From JAJVID01 sp050247435 (GTDB taxonomy: Bacteria; Acidobacteriota; Blastocatellia; RBC074), in the NCBI GenBank assembly GCA_050247435.1, contig JBFWUF010000007.1, positions 108,683-172,682 on the forward strand: 64,000 bases of DNA, written 5' to 3'. The notes under the pieces are model-generated. The model made no database searches, was not told where the DNA came from, and saw only the letters and a program-made list of their open reading frames with translations. The position numbers and the translations under genes are program-made. Below are positions 1 to 11,149 of this stretch, piece after piece (position 1 is the first letter of the stretch; the number at the start of each line of letters is the position of its first letter).

Positions 1-970
1 CGCTTGCGCCCTGCATCTTCAAAAGCGCGGGCCGCGCAAACACATGAAACGAAACCGCGACCGACACAGGATTGCCCGGCAACCCCAAAACCACTTTATC
101 GCCAAGCTTCGCAAAGACTGTTGGCTTGCCTGGGTGCATCGCCACTTTCTCGACCAGAACCTCGGCTCCGAGATCATGCAGGGCAGGCTTGACCAGATCG
201 TAATCGCCCATCGAAACGCCGCCCGAAAGCATCACCACGTCGGATTTTGACAACGCCTCTGCGATGGCCTGGCGCGTCGCGTCGAAATCATCGCGCACAA
301 TGCCCGCGCTCAAAACTTCGGCGCCAGCCGCCTCGGCATATCCCGCAAGCGAATATGTGTTTGAATTGCGAATCTGCGATGGGCCTGGCTTCTCTTCAAC
401 TTCGACAAGCTCGGTTCCCGTCGAAAGCAGAGTGAGGCGCGGCTTCCTTGAAACCCTCAATCGCGCGTAACCGAAACTGGCAAGCGTGGCGGCGACCGAA
501 GGCGTGACACGCTCGCCGGATTTAACCATCACGGCGCCCGCACGCGCTTCAATGCCGCGAGGAGTGATGAATTGTCCCGGCTTCAACGGCGCTTCGACTT
601 CTACCTCTCCATCATCCAGCACGCGGATAACCTCGATCTTTTCAACGGCGTCCGCGCCCGGCGGCACAGGAGCGCCGGTCATGATCCGCACCGCTTCGCC
701 TGAGTTAACCTGGCCCTCGAAAGCGTGCCCTGCGGCCGATTCGCCGATTGCGCGCAATCTGACAGGACGCCCGGGAGTGGCCGTTTCAGCATCAGCGGCC
801 CGCAATGCGTAACCATCCATGCGCGCCCGGTCGAACGGCGGAAGGTCGAGATCGGAGACGCAATCATGACGCAAGACGCGGCCAATGGCTTGCGGCAGCT
901 TGATCTCTTCGGCGCCCAGAATCAGTGTGTGTTCGAGAATAATGTCGAGCGCGTCTTCGATGCGGAGCAT
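1..970 (-). CDS. moeA: Molybdopterin molybdenumtransferase MoeA (C-terminus beyond window)
   Basis: Inserts molybdate into adenylylated molybdopterin in the last step of molybdenum cofactor synthesis (cytosol). Reading the minus strand from the ATG at 970 gives about 323 codons with no stop before the window edge, against roughly 400 in the family, so the C-terminal domain is missing only because of the cut. Family blocks seen in order are a PPFDRARMDGYA block near residue 45, MTGAPVPPGADAV near 95, STGTEL near 180, LSGGVSMGDYD near 240 and a GLPGNPVS block near the left edge. No other molybdenum genes are in view. The assignment is firm. Confidence 0.95.
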   Translation of the reverse strand, partial: MLRIEDALDIILEHTLILGAEEIKLPQAIGRVLRHDCVSDLDLPPFDRARMDGYALRAADAETATPGRPVRLRAIGESAAGHAFEGQVNSGEAVRIMTGAPVPPGADAVEKIEVIRVLDDGEVEVEAPLKPGQFITPRGIEARAGAVMVKSGERVTPSVAATLASFGYARLRVSRKPRLTLLSTGTELVEVEEKPGPSQIRNSNTYSLAGYAEAAGAEVLSAGIVRDDFDATRQAIAEALSKSDVVMLSGGVSMGDYDLVKPALHDLGAEVLVEKVAMHPGKPTVFAKLGDKVVLGLPGNPVSVAVSFHVFARPALLKMQGAS

Positions 971-1074
971 AAGTGGAAACCAAATAGTTTATCCGTCGTC
1001 AAACGCAGAAAAGCCGCTCGTGAATGCGAGCGGCTACTAAGAAAAATAAATGCGAATTATGATCGCCAAGTTAA

Positions 1075-1156
<82 letters not shown>

Positions 1157-1190
1157 TTCAAACTCTCAACCCCAAATTTCGGGATTATGG

Positions 1191-1266
<76 letters not shown>

Positions 1267-1336
1267 GAACCCTTTCGAGCGAGGGCACATACTACAAGCC
1301 GGTCGTCAGGAGTGTCAAGGCGGCGCGCAAAGTATA

Positions 1337-2950
<1,614 letters not shown>

Positions 2951-3186
2951 ATTTCTCCTTCCGGTGGGTCTGTTTGGCGCATCTGCCTGGTAATGTTGAT
3001 TGATGGACTTGGTCAAACAAACCAAACATGTCTTGTCCAAAATTGATGAAGCGCGGTTTGACGCCGCGCTGCCGGGGTGATTACAGATTTTTATCGCGCG
3101 ATTACGATAGCCAAAAAGATGTGGCTTGTCGAGGCGAGCCGCCTGCCCAATCCCACCGTGTGTTTCAGGAATTAATTCGCTCCTTC

Positions 3187-4188
3187 TCAATCCTCGCTTC
3201 TCAATCCCAGGTTGATTGGGTTAAGCGCCGCTTCTCTATCCGGCGCTCGCTCCTGTCGCGTGCGATCATTATCGGGCGAGACACGCAGCCATCGCGCGCG
3301 CCAGGCCACAACAATCGCAATGCTGAGCACGAGGGTCGCCGCCACTCCACCTTCGCTGCCATAACTTCCTCCCGTCAGCCAGACCGGCTCGCCACTCGTC
3401 GAAACCAGGATCGGATATTCAGGTATTCTCAGCCCGCTTACCGGAATGCCGAAGAAAGCGCCCATCGTCCAATTCCAGGTGAAATGCAACGCGGTCGGAA
3501 ACCACAGGCTGCGAGTTCTGAGATATGCGATTGAAAGCCAGATTCCCGCAAGCACGGTGTTCGCGGTCGAAAACAAAGTCCTGTTCGGATTGCCCCAATG
3601 CGCTACCCCGAAGAAAACAGAAAAAAGCAGAATCGGGACGACAGCGGACGCGCCTCGCAGCAATGTTTGAAACGCGTATCCTCGATAGACAATTTCTTCA
3701 AAAGCACCGGCAAGGATCAGTAGCGCCAGCGCGGCGACGAGTTCCGCGACAACAACCCGGACAGGCGCCCCATCAGTTCCCTGCCCTCCACGCCAGGCCG
3801 GATTGAAACTCAGCCGCGTTCCTCCACCGATGATCTGTATCATCACCACCGATGTGATCATCAACGCAGCCATCGCACAGCCTTTCAAAACATCGCTGAA
3901 CCAGCCGCTATGCAGAGCGAAGCCAAGCGCGGACAGTTTCATTCTTTCCAAAAACTTCAGGCACAGCCACGAGACCGCCACCACCCAGGCGATCATAATC
4001 ACATAGGTCAGAACCATTTCGAGACTGACGTCAATGACCGGCGCCGGTTTTTCCGCAACAGGCTTCAGAAACAACCCGACGACCACGTAGGGCGAGTAGA
4101 GCAGCGCGATGAAAATCGCCGCGCGCCAAACGCCGCGCAACAGTCCCGTTCGCGGATCGAGAAAAAGTTTCGTCGAATTCATAGCCAT
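3187..4188 (-). CDS. CPBP family intramembrane metalloprotease
   Basis: A polytopic membrane protein of 333 aa (347 if an upstream ATG at 4230 is used; neither start has a clear ribosome site). The C-terminal half carries the CPBP/Abi signature: the GAFEEIVYRGYAFQ motif, a FGVAHWGNP block, and ALHFTWNW in the last helices, giving the glutamate pair and histidines of the predicted zinc-type site. The N-terminal half has several hydrophobic helices. Family members are CAAX-prenyl-protease relatives, some linked to bacteriocin immunity; the substrate here is unknown. It is divergent from the NtrY-like kinase, about 120 bases away. Confidence 0.85.
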   Translation of the reverse strand: MAMNSTKLFLDPRTGLLRGVWRAAIFIALLYSPYVVVGLFLKPVAEKPAPVIDVSLEMVLTYVIMIAWVVAVSWLCLKFLERMKLSALGFALHSGWFSDVLKGCAMAALMITSVVMIQIIGGGTRLSFNPAWRGGQGTDGAPVRVVVAELVAALALLILAGAFEEIVYRGYAFQTLLRGASAVVPILLFSVFFGVAHWGNPNRTLFSTANTVLAGIWLSIAYLRTRSLWFPTALHFTWNWTMGAFFGIPVSGLRIPEYPILVSTSGEPVWLTGGSYGSEGGVAATLVLSIAIVVAWRARWLRVSPDNDRTRQERAPDREAALNPINLGLRSED

Positions 4189-4310
4189 AAAATATTCGCG
4201 GATGATGGGCGTGGCGCCGCCGCGCTGCAACTTGCGCCCAATTGCTACGCTTGAAAATGCTCTGTTAGAATCTCGCCTTCGCGCGTACAGTTCGCAATCC
4301 AGTAATCACA

Positions 4311-6587
4311 ATGCCCGAGCGACAGTCACAATTGGGGAAGGAGCATTCCACTGACGTTGGCGCTAAACGCCGCGTTCGCCGCCGCCGTGTGCGGATAGCC
4401 CTGCTGGCGACCGCAACCATACTGCTGTTTACGCTGCTCTTTGTGCAAGCGGCGTTCGACTTATTGCCCTGGGTGCGTCCGGATTCGGCCAGCGAAGCGG
4501 TGACTCTTTACGCGCTTTCGACGATCAACCTACTGGCCTTCGTCGTGCTGTTGATGGTGCTGGTGCGCAACATCATCAAGCTGCGCCGCGAACGAGCGCA
4601 GATGAAACTCGGCGCAAAGTTCAAGACGCGCCTGGTCGCGTATTTCATCTCGCTCTCGCTGCTTCCGGTTCTTTTTCTCTTCATTGCGACGAGCAGCCTC
4701 ATCAATCGCAGCGTCGAGAAGTGGTTCAGGGAGCCGGCGGAACAGATGGTGTGGAACGCGCGCGGCATCGGAAGCGATTACGTCAAAGGCCAGCAGGAAG
4801 GATTGAAGCGCGTGGCCGTCACACTGGCGCGCCTAGCTGCGGGAACAGAACCAGATCAGATCGCTTCCATCATCAAAGCCGAGAGCGAGAACCAGCGGCT
4901 GGCGATCATTCGGCTTTACAATCAACAAGACCATGTCATCGCCGAACAGGCCGAACGTCCGCTTGATTCATTTGATGAAAATTTCCGTGCGGCTTGGCGC
5001 GAGACACTGGCGGAATCCAAACGTGGCGCAACCTATTACAATGACACCGGCGAACTGATGTATCTGATCGCCGCCGCTCCCGTGCCGGGCGAACGCGGCG
5101 GCAGTGTCGGCATCGCGCAGCAGGTCTCTCCCGAATTCGCCGAGCGCATCAACAAGATCAACCAACTCCAGGGCGAATACGACGCGCTCAAAGGCAAGCA
5201 AAAATGGTTGAAAAACACCGCGCTGCTGACGCTGGCGCTGATCACGCTCCTGGTGCTCTTCATAGCCTTCTGGTTGGCTATCTACGTCGCGCGATCAATC
5301 GCCGACCCCGTCCAGCAACTGGCCCAGGCGACCGAGCGGATCAAGGGCGGCGACCTGAGCTACCGCGCCAGTGTGATCGGGGATGACGAACTGGCCGCGC
5401 TCGCGCTTTCGTTCAATGAGATGACCGCCGAGTTGGGTGAAAACCGCCGCCGGCTGGAACAGTCGGCGGCTGATCTTCAGACAATCAACGCGGCGCTCGA
5501 GGATCGCCGCCGCTACATCGAGACGGTGATGCAGAGTCTTTCGGCGGGCGTCGTCTCGCTGGACGAAAACAGGAACGTGACGATGATCAACGGGGCCGCG
5601 CGGCAGTTGTTGAGAGTCGAGCAGGATCAAACGACAAACGTCACGCTTGAAGCCTTGCTGCCCGAAGAGTACCGCGAAGAACTGCGCAAAATGATTCTGC
5701 GGGCCACCCGTTTGCGCTCGGTCACGCGCGAAGCGCATTTCACACTTGCGAATCAGGCCAAGCTCGACGCGGCGATCACCATTACGGCGCTCGACGACCC
5801 GCGCGGCCAATCCCGAGGCGCGGTGATCGTCATCGAGGACTTGACCGAATTGATCGAAGCCCAGCGCCGCGCCGCCTGGAGCGAGGTCGCACGCCGAATG
5901 GCTCACGAAATCAAAAACCCGCTCACGCCTATTCGGCTGTCCGCCGAACGGCTGGCGAAAAACCTCATTGGCGAACGGAACGGCTCGAACGGCGGCGCGT
6001 CAAAACCTGACCACCTGAACGAACGCCAAACGAAGCTCGTCCGCGAATGCACGGCTATGATCGGAGCCGAGGTCGCCACGTTGCAGCGGATGGTTGATGA
6101 GTTTTCCAACTTCGCGCGATTGCCGAAGGTCACTCTCGAGACCGCCTCGTTGAACGAAGTCGTCGAAAACACGCTGAAACTTTACGACGAGCGCCTGAAC
6201 GGCATCCGGCTTTCGCCGATGCTCGCGCCCGCGCTGCCAGCCGTGATGATTGATTGCGAACAGATCAAACGCGCGTTGGTCAACCTGATTGACAACGCGG
6301 CGGAAGCCTTGACGGATGTGCTGGGAGACCGCCGCATCAACGTCATCACGCGCGAAGTCGCCGAGCGCGAGAGCCTGGAACTGATCGTTGCCGACACCGG
6401 CCCAGGCATTCCGTCCGAAGATCGCGAACGCATCTTCGACCCTTATTTTTCCACGCGCAAACGCGGCACTGGATTGGGACTAGCCATCGTCAGCCGTATC
6501 GTCGCCGAGCATCAGGGGCGCATCCGCGTACAGGATAATTTGCCGCGCGGCGCGCGTTTCATAATTGAGTTACCAATCGCGAACTGA
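4311..6587 (+). CDS. ntrY: NtrY-like membrane sensor histidine kinase
   Basis: A 758-aa sensor kinase. Residues about 27-130 hold three predicted membrane helices, followed by an extracytoplasmic segment and a further helix near 300-330. A HAMP linker (about 330-385), a PAS-like segment (about 400-500), then HisKA with the H-box AHEIKNPLTPIRL and phospho-accepting His532 follow. An HATPase domain with N box (NLIDNAAEAL), G1 (DTGPGIP) and G2 (GTGLGLAI) completes it. The layout matches NtrY, the sensor partnered with NtrX in nitrogen or redox control. The next gene is the matching sigma54 activator, 4 bases downstream, so the two form an operon. The true input signal cannot be read from sequence. 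Confidence 0.9.
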   Translation: MPERQSQLGKEHSTDVGAKRRVRRRRVRIALLATATILLFTLLFVQAAFDLLPWVRPDSASEAVTLYALSTINLLAFVVLLMVLVRNIIKLRRERAQMKLGAKFKTRLVAYFISLSLLPVLFLFIATSSLINRSVEKWFREPAEQMVWNARGIGSDYVKGQQEGLKRVAVTLARLAAGTEPDQIASIIKAESENQRLAIIRLYNQQDHVIAEQAERPLDSFDENFRAAWRETLAESKRGATYYNDTGELMYLIAAAPVPGERGGSVGIAQQVSPEFAERINKINQLQGEYDALKGKQKWLKNTALLTLALITLLVLFIAFWLAIYVARSIADPVQQLAQATERIKGGDLSYRASVIGDDELAALALSFNEMTAELGENRRRLEQSAADLQTINAALEDRRRYIETVMQSLSAGVVSLDENRNVTMINGAARQLLRVEQDQTTNVTLEALLPEEYREELRKMILRATRLRSVTREAHFTLANQAKLDAAITITALDDPRGQSRGAVIVIEDLTELIEAQRRAAWSEVARRMAHEIKNPLTPIRLSAERLAKNLIGERNGSNGGASKPDHLNERQTKLVRECTAMIGAEVATLQRMVDEFSNFARLPKVTLETASLNEVVENTLKLYDERLNGIRLSPMLAPALPAVMIDCEQIKRALVNLIDNAAEALTDVLGDRRINVITREVAERESLELIVADTGPGIPSEDRERIFDPYFSTRKRGTGLGLAIVSRIVAEHQGRIRVQDNLPRGARFIIELPIAN

Positions 6588-6591
6588 TTTT

Positions 6592-7938
6592 ATGGCTCAT
6601 TCCGTTTTGATTGTTGACGACGAACCCGGCATTCGCCAATCACTCTCCGGCGTGCTCGAAGATGAAGGCTTCGCGGTTGCGGTTGCGGCAAGCGGCGAGG
6701 AATGCTTGCAAGCCTTCGAGCAGCGGCTCTACACCTGCGTGCTGCTCGACGTCTGGCTGCCGGGCATTGACGGGCTTGAAACTCTCGCGCGATTAAAAGC
6801 CAACTATCCCGACACCAGCGTTGTGATGATCTCAGGCCACGGGCGGATCGAAACCGCCGTTCGCGCCACGAAACTCGGCGCGTATGATTTCATCGAAAAG
6901 CCACTGGCGCTGGAAAAAACCATTCTCGCGGTCAAGAACGCGATCCGCCAGCGCGAACTTGAAACAACCAATTCAGAGTTGCAGTCGAAGCTCGAACGCA
7001 GTTACGTGATGATTGGCGATTCGGTCCCGATGCGCGCGCTGCGGCAGCAGATCGCTTACGCCGCGCCGACCAGTGGCCGCGTGCTGATTTACGGCGAGTC
7101 GGGGACAGGCAAGGAACTGGTCGCGCGCGCGCTTCATTCACGCAGCCTGCGAGCCTCGCGCCCCTTCATTGAAGTCAACTGCGCCGCCATCCCAGAAGAG
7201 TTGATCGAATCGGAGTTGTTCGGCCACGTCAAAGGCGCATTCACCGGAGCGACACAGGCCAAGCGCGGCAAATTCGAGCGCGCCGATGGCGCGACGATCT
7301 TCCTGGACGAGGTCGGCGACATGAGTTTGAAGACTCAATCAAAAGTTCTGCGCGCGTTGGAGGAGCAGCGTTTCGAGCCGGTCGGTTCGGAAACATCCGT
7401 GACAGTTGACGCGCGCGTGATCGCCGCGACCAACAAACGGCTCGAAGCCGAGATCGAACGCGGCGCGTTTCGCGCCGATCTTTTCTACCGCCTCAACGTC
7501 ATTCCGTTTGAAATCCCGCCACTACGCGAGCGATTGGAAGACGTGCCGCCGCTGGTTGAGCATTTCAATCGCGAGTTCTCTCTGGCCAATCGTAAATCGC
7601 CCAAAGATTTCAAACCTTCGGCCATCGAGCGGATGCGGAATTACACCTGGCCCGGCAACGTGCGCGAGCTTCGCAACACCGTCGAGCGCGTGATCATCAT
7701 GCACACGCGCAATGAAATCATCGCCGACGATCTGCCTATACTCAGCGCCGAATCGCCACCCGCGTCGAGCTACAATTTCGATTCCTACCGCGAAGCCTCC
7801 GAGGTTTACGAACGCGAATACATCATACGCAAACTGGCCGAAACCGACGGCAACATCTCCCGCACCGCGGAGCTGATGGGCATTGACCGAAGTCATCTTT
7901 ACCGAAGAATGAAAGCTCTGGGGATCAACAAGGCCTGA
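6592..7938 (+). CDS. ntrX: NtrX-like sigma54-dependent response regulator
   Basis: A 448-aa three-domain activator. The N-terminal receiver (residues 1-120) has the LLDVWLPG phospho-acceptor aspartate; the central AAA+ domain has Walker A GESGTGKE and the sigma54-contact loop GAFTGA; the C-terminal Fis-type helix-turn-helix ends with NISRTAELMGIDRSHLYRRM. The start is the ATG at 6592, immediately after the kinase gene. It should bind enhancers and activate RpoN promoters once phosphorylated by the adjacent kinase. NtrX is the best name because of the kinase type and gene order; an AtoC-like role is possible. Confidence 0.92.
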   Translation: MAHSVLIVDDEPGIRQSLSGVLEDEGFAVAVAASGEECLQAFEQRLYTCVLLDVWLPGIDGLETLARLKANYPDTSVVMISGHGRIETAVRATKLGAYDFIEKPLALEKTILAVKNAIRQRELETTNSELQSKLERSYVMIGDSVPMRALRQQIAYAAPTSGRVLIYGESGTGKELVARALHSRSLRASRPFIEVNCAAIPEELIESELFGHVKGAFTGATQAKRGKFERADGATIFLDEVGDMSLKTQSKVLRALEEQRFEPVGSETSVTVDARVIAATNKRLEAEIERGAFRADLFYRLNVIPFEIPPLRERLEDVPPLVEHFNREFSLANRKSPKDFKPSAIERMRNYTWPGNVRELRNTVERVIIMHTRNEIIADDLPILSAESPPASSYNFDSYREASEVYEREYIIRKLAETDGNISRTAELMGIDRSHLYRRMKALGINKA

Positions 7939-7940
7939 TT

Positions 7941-8028
7941 CCCGGGCGCGTTCGCATCCCTTTGCGCCGGCTTCGCCAATAAGCCAATCGTCGAAGGCAT
8001 TGCACGCAGGGATGCGCGCCCGCCCGGG
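7941..8028. repeat. Long imperfect palindrome after the NtrX-like gene
   Basis: Left arm 7941-7966 (starting CCCGGGCGCG) and right arm 8005-8028 (ending CGCCCGGG) are imperfect inverted copies sharing a CGCATCCCT core, around a 38-base centre that is itself partly self-complementary (GGCTTCG with CGAAGGC). There is no T tract, so it is not a canonical terminator. It fills the first half of the space before nadA. Confidence 0.65.
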
Positions 8029-8048
8029 AGAAACTCTTCTTGCATTTA

Positions 8049-8097
8049 CTTAGTGTATTTCGTACACTCTGCGCCATCGTGTACGAGATACACTAAG
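8049..8097. promoter_or_regulatory. Double palindromic operator candidate upstream of nadA
   Basis: Two 19-base arms, 8049-8067 and 8079-8097, are inverted repeats of each other with one mismatch and an 11-base spacer. Each arm is also a palindrome on its own: (A)GTGTA, 5 bases, TACAC(T). The site ends 31 bases before the nadA start codon. Tandem dyads in this place suggest a repressor of NAD synthesis (NrtR, NiaR and NadQ type regulators act on such genes), but the regulator is not in the window and the motif is not matched to a known one. Confidence 0.6.
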
Positions 8098-8128
8098 TCC
8101 CGCAAGGGAAAGCAAAGGGAGGAAACAG

Positions 8129-9238
<1,110 letters not shown>

Positions 9239-9297
9239 ACAAACGATTGGGTCAGCGCCGGGGCGACCGTGTCGAATCAAAAACGCCATTCGCGTAT

Positions 9298-9702
9298 TCA
9301 CGCGGTCGCTTTGCATGATGTGCGCCAGAGGAATTCAACAAAAAGGATCGCGAAGATCAGATCAGCCAACGCGGGGATGAAGGCAGCGAATGAAATCCGC
9401 CCGCCGAAGAAAGCCACGGCGTAAACCGTGAAGAAGATCATTTTTGAAATCACCCCCAGCCAGGCGAAATCACGAAAGCGGTTTCGATCAAACGCAATCA
9501 GCGCGTAACCGATTCCCCACGTCGTCACACTCGAAGCGAATGAACGCGCGAGCAATCGCGCAGCCGGGTCGTTGACGCCTAATCTCGCGAGCAGAAAATC
9601 CGGATTCAGGATGAGCATCGCCGCCGCGCCAAGATTCCACGCGGCGGCGCAGGCGAACAGAATCCTGTCGTAAAAATCTCTCGTCGAAACCATCTTCAGC
9701 AT
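9298..9702 (-). CDS. Small integral membrane protein, unknown function
   Basis: A 134-aa protein with about four hydrophobic helices and few charged residues outside the loops; I recognise no family. Its ATG at 9702 overlaps the end of the upstream Rieske gene, so the two are probably translationally coupled and co-transcribed. A second ATG at 9693 is possible. It converges on nadA with about 60 bases between. Coupling suggests a membrane partner for the Rieske ferredoxin, which is an inference only. Confidence 0.7.
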   Translation of the reverse strand: MLKMVSTRDFYDRILFACAAAWNLGAAAMLILNPDFLLARLGVNDPAARLLARSFASSVTTWGIGYALIAFDRNRFRDFAWLGVISKMIFFTVYAVAFFGGRISFAAFIPALADLIFAILFVEFLWRTSCKATA

Positions 9703-10028
9703 GCCACGAAAATATCCTCACCGACGATTTTGACTTCGTAAGTCTGAACGCGCAGCGAAGGAACCATCGAGCATTCGCCGGTTTCCAGGTTGAAATCGAA
9801 ACAGTGCCAGGGGCAAAAGACTTTGCCGCCGTCCAGAAAGCCTTCAGCCAGTGACGCGCCGCGATGCGGGCACATATCGCTGATCGCGTAAAACTGGCCG
9901 TTGAAATTGAATAACGCCACCTCCTGTTCGGCGACTCCGATCACAAGGCCTGATCCCATCGGGATTTCGCTTATCGAAGCCACTTTGTGATAACGCTTTT
10001 CTCCATTGTCCGCCGCATCGGAACTCAT
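9696..10028 (-). CDS. Rieske-type ferredoxin (NirD/bedB-like)
   Basis: A 110-aa soluble 2Fe-2S electron carrier. The two Rieske ligand motifs are present, CPHRG and CPWHC, at the usual spacing for a stand-alone ferredoxin with no membrane anchor. The start at 10028 is chosen because an AAAGGCGG ribosome site sits about 10 bases upstream; an in-frame ATG at 10103 would add 25 residues with no family match. Small Rieske proteins serve dioxygenases or assimilatory nitrite reductase; no such partner enzyme is in view. It overlaps the following membrane-protein gene by 7 bases. Confidence 0.9.
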   Translation of the reverse strand: MSSDAADNGEKRYHKVASISEIPMGSGLVIGVAEQEVALFNFNGQFYAISDMCPHRGASLAEGFLDGGKVFCPWHCFDFNLETGECSMVPSLRVQTYEVKIVGEDIFVAC

Positions 10029-10283
10029 CGTGATAAAACCGCCTTTGAGGATGAATGAATTGAACCCATCAGGCGAGTGATTATGCGGAATCGGTTGCTT
10101 CAATTCAATCGCGCCGCTTGAGCCATTTTGTTTGCAATTCCCCGCTACTTATCCAACAATACGCCTGCCATTGCAGAAACGGGTCAGCCGTCGGCCAATA
10201 AGCTTCTACACTCAGATTTTCGTTCAGCCATTGGCCGTGACTGCACACTTGAAACAACTCTACAATCCATCGGAGGAAAATTT

Positions 10284-10643
10284 ATGAAGAAGATGATCAC
10301 TTTGACGTTCACGCTTCTGCTTACGACCGCAATCGCTTTGGCGTATAGCGCTCAGCCATCCCAGGATAATGAGATGACAAAGAAGAAATCGAGCAAGCCC
10401 GCGAAAGCGGCGGCGCCCACATCCGACGCGGATATTCAGAAATGCATCTCCGAGAAGTTCGCGGCTTCGAAGAGCATCAAGAACGGCGCGGCGACAGTCG
10501 GCAATGCCCAAGCCACCTTGACCGGCGAAGCCAAAAGCCCAGGAGCCAAAGGGGGCGCAACTCGCTCAGCCCAAGCCTGCGGAGCTAAAAAGGTAACCAA
10601 CAACATGACTGTGGCCGAAGTTCCGAAAGGCGCGGCTAAATAG
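10284..10643 (+). CDS. Secreted BON-like domain protein
   Basis: A 119-aa protein with an N-terminal signal peptide (MKKMITLTFTLLLTTAIALA, cleavage likely after AYSA), a lysine-rich linker (KKKSSKPAKAAA), and one BON-like module: a helix DADIQKCISEKFAAS, a strand pair around GNAQATLTGEAKS, then VTNNMTV. BON domains bind membranes or polymers in the periplasm. The start follows a strong CGGAGGAAAATTT site; an upstream open frame to 10128 is not needed. A terminator lies about 100 bases downstream, so it is a single-gene unit. Confidence 0.75.
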   Translation: MKKMITLTFTLLLTTAIALAYSAQPSQDNEMTKKKSSKPAKAAAPTSDADIQKCISEKFAASKSIKNGAATVGNAQATLTGEAKSPGAKGGATRSAQACGAKKVTNNMTVAEVPKGAAK

Positions 10644-10703
10644 AAGATTGAGATTGTGAAGAATCGGTAATCACGGATTTCAACCTTGATAGTGTTCAAC
10701 AAG

Positions 10704-10729
10704 CCCGGCGAATCGGATGGATCGCCGGG
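10704..10729. repeat. Short GC-rich hairpin before the terminator
   Basis: CCCGGCGA (10704-10711) and TCGCCGGG (10722-10729) form a perfect 8-bp stem with a 10-base loop, just before the T-tracted terminator. It may stabilise the 3' end of the BON-gene mRNA. Confidence 0.5.
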
Positions 10730-10739
10730 ATGACTCATA

Positions 10740-10780
10740 GGCTGTCCCGCGAGCTTTCGTTAGTGTGGACAGCCTTTTTT
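10740..10780 (+). terminator. Rho-independent terminator of the BON-like gene
   Basis: Perfect 8-bp stem GGCTGTCC (10740-10747) with GGACAGCC (10767-10774) followed directly by six T. It closes the transcript of the BON-like gene and isolates the long downstream block. Confidence 0.85.
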
Positions 10781-11149
10781 ACCGCCTCAATGAGCGCCAG
10801 GAATTTGACGTTTCATTCTTCGAGTAATGATGGATATAATGCGCCTCCAAAGCGATTCACGTATCAGAATAACCGTGTGGATTAGCAGCTATGAGATTTG
10901 AAAGGTCTGTGTGGTCCATGCGCGGCAATATTTGGCCTTTTCAGCCAGCAGTGGGATCAAAGTAGTCAACATCGCAAGAAGGAGCGAGGTGAGTGAAAGA
11001 TTGCGAACGGCGCCGTCTATCGGGTCAGGCGACGGTAATCCTGCCCAAGTAGCGGCGCGCTGCTAGCCGTCTTTGCCGGGACCTGAAGCGTGGGCGGCTC
11101 AGGTTCTGATGTCAATTGCGCGGTGTGGTTTCTCAGGGAATGAGGCTCT
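10781..11149 (+). promoter_or_regulatory. Leader region of the central block, possible promoter
   Basis: About 370 bases with no convincing gene. A perfect TATAAT at 10835-10840 has only a weak -35 candidate (TTTCAT, 18 bases upstream). If used, it would give a leader of about 300 bases before the 677-aa gene. GC-rich self-complementary patches occur in the second half, but I could not match a riboswitch class. Confidence 0.3.

Noticed and set aside
8049..8097. The nadA dyad as a transcription terminator
   Set aside because: No T tract on either side, and each half is itself palindromic, which fits protein binding better.
10847..11149. A cyclic-di-GMP or cobalamin riboswitch in the leader of the block
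   Set aside because: Some paired GC-rich segments exist, but none of the conserved boxes of these classes could be matched.
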